A DNA stretch of 64,000 nucleotides from Acetobacteraceae bacterium (GTDB lineage: Bacteria; Pseudomonadota; Alphaproteobacteria; Acetobacterales; Acetobacteraceae), in contig CANGNF010000015.1 in assembly GCA_947455205.1 (NCBI GenBank), positions 1-64,000 on the forward strand, written 5' to 3'. Position 1 is the stretch's first letter. Every line of letters starts with the position of its first letter. Of this stretch, positions 35,750 to 44,768 are shown piece after piece. The position numbers were made by a program, and so were the translations under genes. The notes under the pieces were generated by a model. That model did no database searches. It was not told where the DNA came from and saw only the letters and a list, made by a program, of their open reading frames with translations.

Positions 35750-36705
35750 TCGGGCGCCGGGCACTTGGTGCGCTGCTGGCGGCGCCGGCCGTTGCGCGCG
35801 CGCAGGGGGCTTACCCCGCGCGCAGCGTGACCGTGCTGGTGGGGTATCCGCCGGGCGGGGCCAACGACATCATCGCGCGCAGCATCGGCGCCAGGCTGGG
35901 CGCGGCGTTCAGCCAGCCCTTCGTGGTGGAGAACCGCGCCGGCGCCGGCGGCACGCTGGTGGGCGGCGTGGCGGCGCGGGCGGCGGCGGATGGCTACACG
36001 CTGTTCATGTGCGGCGGCGCGCATGCGCTGGCGCCGGCGCTGTACAAGACCCTGCCCTACGACATCGTCGGCGACTTCCGCGCCATCAGCCAGGCCGCGG
36101 CTTCCGGCTATGTGCTGGTGGTGCACCCAAGCGTCCGGGCGCGCAGCGTGGCGGAGTTCATCGCGCTGGCCAAGGCGCAGGCGGGCAAGCTGAACTTCTC
36201 CTCCTCCGGCGTTGGCGCGCCGCTGCACCTGGCGGGCGTGCTGTTCCAGCAGATGACCGGCACGCGGCTGGAGCATGTGCCCTACCAGGGGGATTCGGAC
36301 GCGATCACCGCGATCATCAGCGGCACGGTGGAATGCGGCTTCATGTCCATCGCCGCGAGCAAGACGCATATCGAGGGCGGGCGCCTGGTGGCGCTGGCGG
36401 TGACGGATGACGTGCCGAGCCCCGCCCTGCCCGGCGTGCCGACGCTGAGCGCGAGCGGCCTGCCGGGCTACAAGGTGACGACCTGGTGGGGGCTGCTGGC
36501 GCCGAAGAACACGCCGGAAGCCATCGTGCAGCAACTCTCGCAGGCGGCGCAGGCAGCGGCGAAGTCGGACGAGGTCTCGCAACGCTTCCTTGGGCTGGGG
36601 CTGCGCCCCGTCGGCAGCGATGCCGATGCGTTCCAGCGCTTCATCCGGGCGGAGGTGGAAGCCTTCGGCAAGCTGGCGCAGGCGGCGGGGGTGCAGCCCC
36701 AGTGA
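35746..36705 (+). CDS. TctC/Bug family solute-binding protein (5 of 9)
   Basis: Exported binding protein of 319 residues. MIGRR and a short hydrophobic stretch end at ARAQG. Signature YPARSVTVLVGYPPGGAND, then FVVENRAGAGGTLVG, DGYTLFMCGGAHALAP and VPYQGDSDAITAI. It is coupled to the upstream CMD protein by ATGA, and to the next TctC by a GTGA overlap, forming a three-gene unit that continues to the ArgH paralogue. Confidence 0.92.
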   Translation: MIGRRALGALLAAPAVARAQGAYPARSVTVLVGYPPGGANDIIARSIGARLGAAFSQPFVVENRAGAGGTLVGGVAARAAADGYTLFMCGGAHALAPALYKTLPYDIVGDFRAISQAAASGYVLVVHPSVRARSVAEFIALAKAQAGKLNFSSSGVGAPLHLAGVLFQQMTGTRLEHVPYQGDSDAITAIISGTVECGFMSIAASKTHIEGGRLVALAVTDDVPSPALPGVPTLSASGLPGYKVTTWWGLLAPKNTPEAIVQQLSQAAQAAAKSDEVSQRFLGLGLRPVGSDADAFQRFIRAEVEAFGKLAQAAGVQPQ

Positions 36706-37670
36706 ACGCCAGCATGATGGGGCGCCGGGGATTGCTGGCGGCGGCGATGCTGCCGGGCGCCGCGCACGCGCAATGGGCGCCGCCGCGCGGCGTGCGGATG
36801 GTGGTGCCCTACCCGCCCGGCGGCGGCGCGGATACCACGGCGCGATTGTTCGCGCCGGCCTTCACCGCCTTCCTCGGCCAGAACGTGGTGGTGGAGAACC
36901 GACCGGGCGCCGGCAGCACCATCGGCGCTGGCGAAGTGGCGCGGGCGGCGCCGGATGGCGCGACGCTGCTGCTGGATGCCAGCGGGCATACCGTGGCGCC
37001 GTTCCTCATTCGCGGGCTGAACTTCGACTACGCCACCGGCTTCACGCCGATCAGCCATGTGATGCTGATACCGCAGATCCTGATCGTGCCGCCGAACAGC
37101 CCCTACACCAGCCTGACGCAGTTGCTGGCGGCGGCGAAGGCGGCGCCGGGGCGGATCACCTATGGCTCCTCCGGCAATGCCAGCGCGCCGCATATCGCCA
37201 GCGCGGTGCTGGTGAACCGCGCGGGGGTGGAGATGACGCATGTGCCGTATCGCGGCGGCGGGCCGGCGGTGCAGAGCCTGCTCTCGGGCGACCTGGACTG
37301 CCTGTTCGCGACCGTGGCCTCGGCGACGGCGCTGGCGCGGGATGGCAGGGTGAAGGCGCTGGCGGCGTCCTCCGCGCGGCGGATCACCACGCTGCCGGAC
37401 GTGCCGACCGTGGCCGAGCAGGGCTTTCCGGGATACGACCAGAATGAGTGGAACGGGCTGTGGGGCCCGGCGGGACTGCCGGCGGAAGCGGTGGCGCGGC
37501 TGCATGCGGCCTGCCTGAACGCGCTGGCGCAGGACGCCGTGCAGGCGCGGCTGGCGGCGCTGGGCGCGATCGGGCTGGGGACCACGCCGGCGGAGTTCGC
37601 CGCCTTCCTGGCGCGCGACCGCGAGGCGAATGCCAAGCTGATCCGCGACGCGCGCATTACCTTGGACTGA
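36702..37670 (+). CDS. TctC/Bug family solute-binding protein (6 of 9)
   Basis: Exported binding protein of about 322 residues. The start may be GTG at 36702 (overlapping the previous stop) or ATG at 36714/36717, which begin the signal peptide MGRRGLLAAAMLPGAAHA. The signature PPRGVRMVVPYPPGGGAD, then VVVENRPGAGSTIG and VPYRGGGPAVQSLLSG, is typical. Second member of a tandem pair. It is only moderately like its neighbour, so this is not a very recent duplication. An ArgH-like lyase begins four bases after the stop. Confidence 0.92.
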   Translation: MNASMMGRRGLLAAAMLPGAAHAQWAPPRGVRMVVPYPPGGGADTTARLFAPAFTAFLGQNVVVENRPGAGSTIGAGEVARAAPDGATLLLDASGHTVAPFLIRGLNFDYATGFTPISHVMLIPQILIVPPNSPYTSLTQLLAAAKAAPGRITYGSSGNASAPHIASAVLVNRAGVEMTHVPYRGGGPAVQSLLSGDLDCLFATVASATALARDGRVKALAASSARRITTLPDVPTVAEQGFPGYDQNEWNGLWGPAGLPAEAVARLHAACLNALAQDAVQARLAALGAIGLGTTPAEFAAFLARDREANAKLIRDARITLD

Positions 37671-37674
37671 GCCG

Positions 37675-39174
37675 ATGACCGAGGATGTCAGCCTGCGCGA
37701 GCGGGTGAAGGAACCACCGAGCGAGTTGCTGGTGGCGAGCTATTATCGCGGCTCGGTCGCGCGGGCGCAGCAGCATGTCTACGCGCATGAGATGTGGGCG
37801 CACCTGGCGCATGGGCTGATGCTGGCGCGGCAGGGCATTGTCGCCGGCGACGCGATGCACGCGATACTGCGCGAGGTGCTGCGGCTGGCCGAGGCCGGAC
37901 CCGGCGCGGTGGCGGTGGATGACCGGCAGGAGGACCTGTACAGCTACGTGGAGAAGGCGCTGGTCAAGGCGCTGGGCGCGGATGTCGGTGGCCGGCTGCA
38001 TACCGGGCGCAGCAGGAACGACCTGAACGTGACCACCTGGCGCATGGCGCTGCGGGCGGAGCTGCTGGAGGTGCTGCGTCTGCTCGGTGCGCTGCGCGCC
38101 ACGCTGCTGCGGCTGGCGGAGCGGGACGCCGAGGTTGTCATGCCCGGCTACACGCATACGCAGCACGCGCAGCCCGTGACCTTCGGCTATTGGCTGTTGA
38201 GCGCGGCGGACGTGCTGGCGCGCGATCATGCGCGGTTGATGGGTGCGCTGGCGCATGCGGATGCGAACCCGCTGGGGGCGGGGGCGCTGACGACGACGGC
38301 GTTTCCGTTGGATCGCGGCTTCACCACGGAATTGCTGGGTTTCGCGGCGCCGTTGGAGAGTGCGTATGACGCGGTGTCCTCGCGCGATGATGCGCTGGAG
38401 GCGGCGAGCGCGATGGCGGTGCTGATGGCCTTCCTGTCTCGGCTGGCGACCAACCTGCAGAACTGGTCCACCTGGGAATACGGGTTCGTCGAGTTGGCGG
38501 ACCGGCATTCCGCGGTGTCCTCGATCATGCCGCAGAAGAAGAACCCGGTGGCGCTGGAGCATCTGAAAGCCGCCGCCGGCGCGGTGCAGGGGGCGCTGGT
38601 GGCGGCGCTGGCGGCGACGAAGAATACCGAGTTCGCCGATGTGAACGACGCGGTGACGTCAGTGAACGAGCCGGTGCTGGATGCCTGCGGGCGGACACGG
38701 CGGATACTGGCGCTGCTGGAGGAGGTGTTCGCGCACCTGACGCTGAATGCGCCGCGCATGGCCAGCGCGGCGGCGCAGGGGTTCGGCAGCGCGACGGAGC
38801 TGGCGGATGTGATCGTGCGGGAGACCGGCATGAGCTTCCGCATGGCGCATAACGTCGTGGCGCTGGTGGTGCGGGACGCGCTGGCGGCGGGGCGCACCAG
38901 CGACGCGCTGCGCAGCGCGGATGTGGATGCCGCGGCGGTGGTGCTGTTCGGCAAGCCATTGGGCCTGAGCGCGGCGGCGGTGGCGCAGGCGCTGGACCCC
39001 GCGGCCAACATTGCGGCGCGGGCGGTGCTGGGTGGGCCGGCGACCATGCCGGCCATGCTGGTGGCGCGGCGCGCGGATCTGGCGCGGGATGAAGCAGCGG
39101 TGGCGGCCGTGGCGGCGCGGGTGGCGGCGGCGCGGGCGGATTGCTTCGCGCGGGCCAGGGCGCAGGCCGAATAG
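37675..39174 (+). CDS. Argininosuccinate lyase-like enzyme (fumarase/aspartase superfamily)
   Basis: A 499-residue lyase. Superfamily motifs are in order: HTGRSRNDLNVTTWRM near residue 105, PGYTHTQHAQPVTFGYW near 155 with the general-acid His, and the flexible-loop SSIMPQKKNP near 280 with the catalytic Ser. These are ArgH-type. ArgH is usually about 460 residues; the N-terminus and an Ala-rich tail are longer here. Set between TctC genes in one transcription unit, it is more likely a catabolic lyase for an imported argininosuccinate-like or N-substituted aspartate compound than the arginine-synthesis enzyme (inference). Confidence 0.85.
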   Translation: MTEDVSLRERVKEPPSELLVASYYRGSVARAQQHVYAHEMWAHLAHGLMLARQGIVAGDAMHAILREVLRLAEAGPGAVAVDDRQEDLYSYVEKALVKALGADVGGRLHTGRSRNDLNVTTWRMALRAELLEVLRLLGALRATLLRLAERDAEVVMPGYTHTQHAQPVTFGYWLLSAADVLARDHARLMGALAHADANPLGAGALTTTAFPLDRGFTTELLGFAAPLESAYDAVSSRDDALEAASAMAVLMAFLSRLATNLQNWSTWEYGFVELADRHSAVSSIMPQKKNPVALEHLKAAAGAVQGALVAALAATKNTEFADVNDAVTSVNEPVLDACGRTRRILALLEEVFAHLTLNAPRMASAAAQGFGSATELADVIVRETGMSFRMAHNVVALVVRDALAAGRTSDALRSADVDAAAVVLFGKPLGLSAAAVAQALDPAANIAARAVLGGPATMPAMLVARRADLARDEAAVAAVAARVAAARADCFARARAQAE

Positions 39175-39267
39175 GGCTTGGCGCGCGGTGGCGGGACGGC
39201 GCTACAGTTTGCGCGCCGGCCCCGCGCCCGCGCCGGGCTGACAGGGGCGACGACGAAGGAGAGCGCG

Positions 39268-40221
39268 ATGCGTCTGCCACGCCGGTCACTGCTCGGGTTG
39301 TTCGCGGCTTCCGGCGCCTGGGCGCAGAGCTTTCCGGAACGGCCGGTGCGGCTGGTGGTGCCGCGGGCGCCGGGTGGAGGCTCCGACAACCTGGCGCGGG
39401 TGTTCGCGGGGCCGCTGGGCGTGCGGCTGGGGCAGAGCGTCGTCATCGAGAACAAGCCGGATGCGACGGCGGTGCTGGGCGCCGAGCTGGTCGCGCATGC
39501 GCGGGCGGATGGCTACACGCTGTACCTGGCGGATAACAGTTTCTACCAGAACCCCGCCGTGATCGGTGCGCTGCCCTACGACACGATCCGCGACTTCAGC
39601 GGCGTGACGATGCTGGCGGAAGCGCCTGTCGTGCTGCTGCTGAACCCCGGCGTGCCCGCGCGCAACCTGGCGGAGCTGGTGGCCTATGCGAAGGCCAATC
39701 CGGGCAAGCTGAGCTATGCGTCGGGCGGTGTTGGCGCGAGCACGCATCTGGCGGGCGTGCAGTTCAATCTCTCGGCGGAGATCGAGACGCTGCATGTGCC
39801 GTTCCGGTCTTCGGGGCCGGCGGTGACAGCGCTGCTCTCGCGCCAGGTGGACATGCAGTATGGTGGAATGAGCTCGGCGCGGCAGTTGATCGAGACCGGG
39901 CAGGTGCGGGCGATTGCGGTGACGGGTGGGCGGCGGGAGCCGGCGATTCCGGATGTGCCGACCTTCGCGCAGGCGGGGTTTGCCGGCGTGGATATCACCA
40001 GCATCTGGGGGCTGCATGCGCCGGCGGCGACGCCACTGGCCACGCGGCGGCTGATGCGCGATGCGATCGCCGCGACGTTTGCGGAGCCGGAAGTTGCGGC
40101 GCGGCTGGCGCAGATGGGGTTCTCGCCGCTGGCGACGACGCCGGAGGCGCATCAGCGCGCGACGGAGGAGTTGGTGGCGCGCTGGATCGATATCGGCCGC
40201 CGGGTGGATCTGAAGGAGTAG
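39268..40221 (+). CDS. TctC/Bug family solute-binding protein (7 of 9)
   Basis: Exported binding protein of 317 residues. The signal MRLPRRSLLGLFAASGAWA has a clear twin-arginine pattern. Then FPERPVRLVVPRAPGGGSD, VVIENKPDATAVLG, DGYTLYLADNSFYQ and VPFRSSGPAVTALL. AAGGAG supports the ATG at 39268; the open frame upstream to 39178 is not family-like. It precedes an SDR gene by five bases and probably shares its transcript. Confidence 0.92.
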   Translation: MRLPRRSLLGLFAASGAWAQSFPERPVRLVVPRAPGGGSDNLARVFAGPLGVRLGQSVVIENKPDATAVLGAELVAHARADGYTLYLADNSFYQNPAVIGALPYDTIRDFSGVTMLAEAPVVLLLNPGVPARNLAELVAYAKANPGKLSYASGGVGASTHLAGVQFNLSAEIETLHVPFRSSGPAVTALLSRQVDMQYGGMSSARQLIETGQVRAIAVTGGRREPAIPDVPTFAQAGFAGVDITSIWGLHAPAATPLATRRLMRDAIAATFAEPEVAARLAQMGFSPLATTPEAHQRATEELVARWIDIGRRVDLKE

Positions 40222-40226
40222 GCGCG

Positions 40227-41027
40227 ATGGCGGGGCGGTTGGCGGGCAAGGTCGCCATTGTGACCGGGGCGGGCAGCGTCGGGCCGGGCTGGGGCAACGG
40301 GCGGGCGACGGCGGTGCTGTTCGCGCGGGAAGGTGCCACGGTGGTGGTGGTGGATGCGGTGCTGGCGGCGGCCGAGGCGACGGCGGAGATCATCCAGGCC
40401 GAGGGCTTCCAGTGCGGCGTGCTGGAATGCGACGTGACCGACGAATCCAGCGTCGCCGCGATGGTGGCGGAGGTGCTGGCGCGGCACGGGCGCGTGGATG
40501 TGCTGCACAACAATGTCGGCGGCAGCATCCCCGGCGGGCCGGAGGAGATGAGCTACGCGCAGTTCCGCGCGCAGTTGGATTTGAATGTCGGCAGTGTGTT
40601 TTTGACCTGCCAGCAGGTGTTGCCGGTAATGGTGCGGCAGGGTGCGGGCGCCATCGTCAATGTCGGCTCGGTGGGCGGGGCGCGGCATCTGGGGCACGAC
40701 CATGCCGGCTATACCGCGGGCAAGGCCGGGCTGGTGAAGCTGGGGCAGGCGCTGGCGGTGCGCTATGGGCGGCACGGCGTGCGGGTGAACACCGTGGTGC
40801 CGGGGTTGATCGACACGCCGCTGCTGGAAGTGCGGGTGGCGAAGCAGAAGGGCCGCGCCGACCTGGCCACGCTGAAGACCGAGGCGGCGACACGGGTGCC
40901 GCTGGGCCGGCGCGGCGATGGCTGGGACATCGCCTACGCCGCGCTGTATTTGGCTTCCGACGAGGCGCGGTATGTGACGGGCACCGAGCTGCTGGTGGAT
41001 GGCGGGTTGCTGGCACGGGCGCCGTAG
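40227..41027 (+). CDS. SDR family oxidoreductase
   Basis: NAD(P)-dependent short-chain dehydrogenase of 266 residues. The cofactor loop has an insertion (TGAGSVGPGWGNGRAT). NNVGGSIPGG, the Ser in NVGSVGG, YTAGKAGLV with intact Tyr and Lys, and the VTGTELLVDGG end follow. The substrate is unknown. Close coupling to a TctC gene suggests it oxidises or reduces the imported compound. A hairpin separates it from the convergent Ldh gene. Confidence 0.9.
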   Translation: MAGRLAGKVAIVTGAGSVGPGWGNGRATAVLFAREGATVVVVDAVLAAAEATAEIIQAEGFQCGVLECDVTDESSVAAMVAEVLARHGRVDVLHNNVGGSIPGGPEEMSYAQFRAQLDLNVGSVFLTCQQVLPVMVRQGAGAIVNVGSVGGARHLGHDHAGYTAGKAGLVKLGQALAVRYGRHGVRVNTVVPGLIDTPLLEVRVAKQKGRADLATLKTEAATRVPLGRRGDGWDIAYAALYLASDEARYVTGTELLVDGGLLARAP

Positions 41028-41045
41028 GCGCAGACGCGCCTGCGC
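41028..41045. terminator. Convergent intergenic hairpin
   Basis: GCGCAG, six loop bases and CTGCGC form a 6-bp stem immediately after the SDR stop and just before the convergent stop at 41049. No T run. Confidence 0.4.
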
Positions 41046-41048
41046 GGA

Positions 41049-42098
41049 TCAGGCGCTGAGGCGCGCGGCCCCGACCTGGTCCGCCAGCGTGTCCAGCACG
41101 GCGCGCAACGGCGGCGGGATGGGGATGCCCGTAGCCTCGCGTTCACGGCGCTTGAGGGCGCTTTGCTCGCCGGGCATCCAGATGCGGTCGGTGCCGGGCA
41201 GGCGTTCGCTGTCGCGCAGGTCGCGCACCAGGTTGTCCACGTTGCGGCGGAACTGCGCGGGGTCGCCGAAGGCCGCGATGTCGATGGCGAGGATGGCCTG
41301 GCCGGTGTTGGTGACGCTGGTGTCGTCGGCGTTGAAGTCCACCACGTCGCGGCCCATGGCGGCCCCGTTCAGCGTGCCGGCCAGCAGGCCGAGCATCAGC
41401 GCCAGGCCGTAGCCCTTGTAGCCGCCGATCGGCAGCAGCAGGCCTTCGCTGCTGCGCTTGGGGTCCAGCAGCGGGTTGCCCTGGCGGTCGATCATCCAGC
41501 CTTCGGGCATCATCTCGCCGCGCTGCGCCTTGACCTTCACCTTGCCGTAGGCGGCGACGGTGGTGGCCATGTCCAGCACCACGTCCGTCTCTTCCTCCGC
41601 CGGCACGGCGATGGCGATGGGGTTGGTAGAAAGTAGAAGTTCCAGCCCGCCCCAGGGCGGCAGGTGGTTGGCGCTGCCGACCGCCATGTACATGCCGATC
41701 ATGCCCGCCTGCATCGGCATGCGGGCGTAGAGCGAGGCCGGGCCGGCGTGGTTGCCGTTGCGGACGCCGCACCAGGCGACGCCGGCCGTCTTCGCCTTGG
41801 CGATGGCGGTCTGCGCGGCCAGCGAGACCGCGAGGTGGCCGAGGCCGTTGTCGCCGTCGATCAGCGCGCTGGCGGCGCGTTCCTCGACGATGTGCGGGCG
41901 GGCCTGCTTGTTCATGCCGCCGGCCAGCATGCGGCGGACATATTGCGGCAGGCGGAAGACGCCGTGGCTGTCGGCGCCGTTCAGGTCGGCTTCCGTCATC
42001 AGCGCCGCCACCGTCGCGGCGTCGGCTTCCGGCACGCCGGCGGCGACGTAGATGCGGGTGATGAAGCCACGCAGCGTGGCGGCGGAGACGGTGCTCAT
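41049..42098 (-). CDS. Ldh family (malate/L-lactate/ureidoglycolate-type) dehydrogenase
   Basis: NAD(P)-dependent 2-hydroxyacid dehydrogenase of the non-Rossmann MDH/LDH2 family, 349 residues. It has ADLNGADSHGVFRLPQYV near residue 40, VRNGNHAGPASLYA with the catalytic His near 115, LLLSTNPIAIAVP and GGYKGYGLALMLGLLAG. The start ATG is in a 4-base overlap with the fahA stop, so it belongs to the homogentisate operon. An aromatic 2-hydroxyacid such as 4-hydroxyphenyllactate would fit that context, but this is inference. Confidence 0.9.
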   Translation of the reverse strand: MSTVSAATLRGFITRIYVAAGVPEADAATVAALMTEADLNGADSHGVFRLPQYVRRMLAGGMNKQARPHIVEERAASALIDGDNGLGHLAVSLAAQTAIAKAKTAGVAWCGVRNGNHAGPASLYARMPMQAGMIGMYMAVGSANHLPPWGGLELLLSTNPIAIAVPAEEETDVVLDMATTVAAYGKVKVKAQRGEMMPEGWMIDRQGNPLLDPKRSSEGLLLPIGGYKGYGLALMLGLLAGTLNGAAMGRDVVDFNADDTSVTNTGQAILAIDIAAFGDPAQFRRNVDNLVRDLRDSERLPGTDRIWMPGEQSALKRREREATGIPIPPPLRAVLDTLADQVGAARLSA

Positions 42099-43381
42099 CG
42101 GGCCGGCAGGATCACGCCGCGGCATTCGCCGAAGCCGATGGGGGCGGCGCCGTCGCGCATGCAGCGGGCGCGGAAGATGATCTCGTCGCCGTCCTCCAGG
42201 AAGCGGCGGACCTCGCCGTTCGGCAGGGTGATCGGCTTGCGGCCGCCCTGGGTGATTTCCAGCAGGGCGCCGAAGCCGTCCTCCGTCGTGCTGCTGATGG
42301 TGCCGCTGCCGAAGAGGTCACCGGGGTTGAGGTTGCAGCCGCCGACGGTGTGATGCGCGACCATCTGGGCGAAGGTCCAGTACAGGTGCGTGGTGTTGGC
42401 CAGCGACAGGCGCGTGGGCTTTTCCTTGGCCTTCTTCACCTGCGGCGTCAGCAGCAGCACTTCCAGCTCGCAGTCCAGCGCGCCGGCGGCCTGGTCGGCT
42501 TCGTCCCACAAATAGGGGAAGGGTTGCGGGTCGCCTTCCGGCCGCGGCGGCTGCGCGGCGCGGAACGGGGCCAGGGCTTCCGGCGTGACCACCCAGGGGG
42601 AGATGGACGTGCAGAAGTTCTTGGCCAGGAAGGGGCCGAGCGGCTGCGCTTCCCAGCCCTGGATGTCGCGGGCCGACCAGTCATTCAGCAGGCAGTAGCC
42701 GGCGATGTGGTTGGCCGCATCGGCGATGGCGATGGGCTGCCCTTGGGCGTTACCGCTGCCGATCCAGACGCCGAACTCCATTTCGTAGTCCAGGTTGCGG
42801 CTGGGGCCGACGCTGGGCTCCGGCTCGCTGGCCGGCTTGCGCTGGCCGTTGGGGCGCACCACCGGCGTGCCGCTGGGGCGGATGCTGCTGGCGCGGCCGT
42901 GGTAGGCGACGGGGACGTGCTTGTAGTTGGGCAGCAGCGGGTTTTCCGGGCGGAACTGCTTGCCGGCATTGGTGGCGTGGTTGATGCCCGCGAAGAAGTC
43001 CGTGTAGTCGCCGATGGTGCAGGGCACGTGCAGCGTGGCGTCCTTGATCTTCACCAGTTCCGGCCGGGCTTCACTGCCTTTGGCCAGCAGCGCGGAGAGG
43101 CCCAGGCGCAGCGCCTGGCGCGCTGACGGCCCCATGGCGAACAGCGCGTTCAGCGTGGCGCCGGCGCCGGCCTTGGCGGCCTTCTTCGCTTCGCCCTTCA
43201 GGTAGGGCACCGCTTCCGCCAGCGGCAGGATGCGGTCGCCGATGGCGACGCCGCCACGCTTCGGCCCGTCCTTCACCGAGAACACGCCAAGCGGCAGGTT
43301 CTGGATGGGGAATTCGGCATGGCCATTGGCCGAGGTGACCCAGCTCTTCAGCTTGGGGTCGTGCGTGGCGTCGAGGCTCAT
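42095..43381 (-). CDS. fahA: Fumarylacetoacetase
   Basis: Hydrolyses fumarylacetoacetate to fumarate and acetoacetate, the last step of tyrosine/phenylalanine catabolism. The 428-residue protein has the FAH N-terminal domain (FPIQNLPLGVFS), then IGDYTDFFAGINHATN with the catalytic His and metal Asp, VAYHGRASSIRPSGTP, LDYEMEFGVWIG, NDWSARDIQGWE and GSGTISS. It follows hmgA by three bases and overlaps the Ldh gene. The maleylacetoacetate isomerase (maiA) is not adjacent. Confidence 0.96.
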   Translation of the reverse strand: MSLDATHDPKLKSWVTSANGHAEFPIQNLPLGVFSVKDGPKRGGVAIGDRILPLAEAVPYLKGEAKKAAKAGAGATLNALFAMGPSARQALRLGLSALLAKGSEARPELVKIKDATLHVPCTIGDYTDFFAGINHATNAGKQFRPENPLLPNYKHVPVAYHGRASSIRPSGTPVVRPNGQRKPASEPEPSVGPSRNLDYEMEFGVWIGSGNAQGQPIAIADAANHIAGYCLLNDWSARDIQGWEAQPLGPFLAKNFCTSISPWVVTPEALAPFRAAQPPRPEGDPQPFPYLWDEADQAAGALDCELEVLLLTPQVKKAKEKPTRLSLANTTHLYWTFAQMVAHHTVGGCNLNPGDLFGSGTISSTTEDGFGALLEITQGGRKPITLPNGEVRRFLEDGDEIIFRARCMRDGAAPIGFGECRGVILPAR

Positions 43382-43384
43382 CGG

Positions 43385-44701
43385 TCAGCGTGCTCCGGTG
43401 AAGGTCTTGGGGATGCCGGCCCAGGCGGCGTCGTAGTTCTGCTGCAGGTGCGGGCCGTGCATGAAGGCTTCGGTGGGGCGCAGCACGCCCGAGGTCTCGA
43501 ACATGAAGGCCAGCGTGCCGTCCAGCTTGTGCGGCTTGAGGTCGGCGGCGATGGCGCGTTCCGTCGTCGGCGCGTCGGGGCCATGCGCGCTCATGCGCGG
43601 GTGCAGGCTGACGCCGCCGGGGAGGAAGCCTTCCGCCTTGCCGTCATAGACGCCGTGCACCAGGCCCATGCATTCGTTCATGGTGTTGCGGTGAAACCAG
43701 GGCGGGCGGAACGTGTTCTCGGCCACCATCCAGCGCGGCGGGAAGATCACGAAGTCCATGTTGGCCAGGCCGGCCGTATCCGTCGGGCTGGTCAGCACCG
43801 TGAAGATGCTGGGGTCCGGGTGGTCGAAGGTGACGGTGTTGATGGCCATGAAGCGGGCCATGTCGTACTTGTACGGCGCGTTGTTGCCGTGCCACGCCAC
43901 CACATCCAGCGGCGACCAGGCCAGCGTCGTGGCCCACAGCGCACCCTGGTATTTCTGCACCAGCTCGGTCGGTTCGTCGCGGTCCTCGTACCAGGCCACC
44001 GGGCTGAGGAAGTCCCGCGGGTTGGCCAGGCCATTGGCGCCGATGGGGCCGAGGTCCGGCAGGCGGAAGGCGGCGCCGTGGTTCTCGGCGATATAGCCGC
44101 GCGATGCACCATCCGGCAGTTCCACGCGGAACTTCATGCCGCAGGGGATCACCAGCAGCTCGCCGGGGCGGACCTCCAGCCGGCCGCATTCCGTCGCGAC
44201 CAGCAGGCGGCCGAGCTGCGGCACGACCAGCAGCTCGCCATCCGCGTCCATGAAGACGCGCTGCATGGAGGTGTTGGCGGCGTAGAGGTGGACGCTGATG
44301 CCGTGCGGTGCGTCCGGCGCGCCGGTGAGGCCCAGCGTGGTCAGGCCGGCGATGAAGTCGGTGGGCGCTGACGGCAGCGGCAGCGGGTTCCAGCGCAGGC
44401 GATTGGGGTTGTGCGGGGCCAGCGCGCCGCACAGCGTCGGGTGCGGCAGCGGGTGGAAGGCGCCGTGCCCGGCGCTGGGGCGGATGCGGTAGAGCCAGGT
44501 GCGCCGCGCCTCGCTGCGCGGCACGGTGAAGGCGGTGCCGCTGAGCTGTTCCGCATACAGGCCGTAGGGCACGCGCTGCGGGCTGTTGGCGCCCACCGGC
44601 AGCGCGCCGGGCAGGGCCTCGGTGGCGAATTCATTGCCGAAGCCCGAGAGCAGGCCGGCTTCGGTGCCCTGCACCAGGCTGGATAACAGCGCGACGTTCA
44701 T
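43385..44701 (-). CDS. hmgA: Homogentisate 1,2-dioxygenase
   Basis: Fe(II)-dependent ring-cleavage enzyme converting homogentisate to maleylacetoacetate, 438 residues. Near the N-terminus are [17 protein letters not shown] and [20 protein letters not shown]. The iron site is intact: [12 protein letters not shown] gives His and Glu, MSAHGPD gives the second His. First gene of the hmgA-fahA-ldh operon. A perfect palindrome 16 bases upstream of its start is a likely regulator site. Confidence 0.97.
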   Translation of the reverse strand: MNVALLSSLVQGTEAGLLSGFGNEFATEALPGALPVGANSPQRVPYGLYAEQLSGTAFTVPRSEARRTWLYRIRPSAGHGAFHPLPHPTLCGALAPHNPNRLRWNPLPLPSAPTDFIAGLTTLGLTGAPDAPHGISVHLYAANTSMQRVFMDADGELLVVPQLGRLLVATECGRLEVRPGELLVIPCGMKFRVELPDGASRGYIAENHGAAFRLPDLGPIGANGLANPRDFLSPVAWYEDRDEPTELVQKYQGALWATTLAWSPLDVVAWHGNNAPYKYDMARFMAINTVTFDHPDPSIFTVLTSPTDTAGLANMDFVIFPPRWMVAENTFRPPWFHRNTMNECMGLVHGVYDGKAEGFLPGGVSLHPRMSAHGPDAPTTERAIAADLKPHKLDGTLAFMFETSGVLRPTEAFMHGPHLQQNYDAAWAGIPKTFTGAR

Positions 44702-44716
44702 GGCGACACTCCCCGG

Positions 44717-44734
44717 ATATGATTGGTTTCATAT
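44717..44734 (-). promoter_or_regulatory. Candidate operator upstream of hmgA
   Basis: ATATGA, six bases and TCATAT form a perfect 18-bp palindrome in an A+T-rich patch in the 67-bp gap between hmgA and the next gene. Its size and position fit a dimeric repressor such as a MarR- or IclR-type homogentisate regulator. No such regulator gene is in the window. The second half extends to the smaller palindrome TCATATGA. Confidence 0.55.
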
Positions 44735-44768
44735 GAGAGCATTTGTGGGGTGGTGCAAGCTGGGGGCA

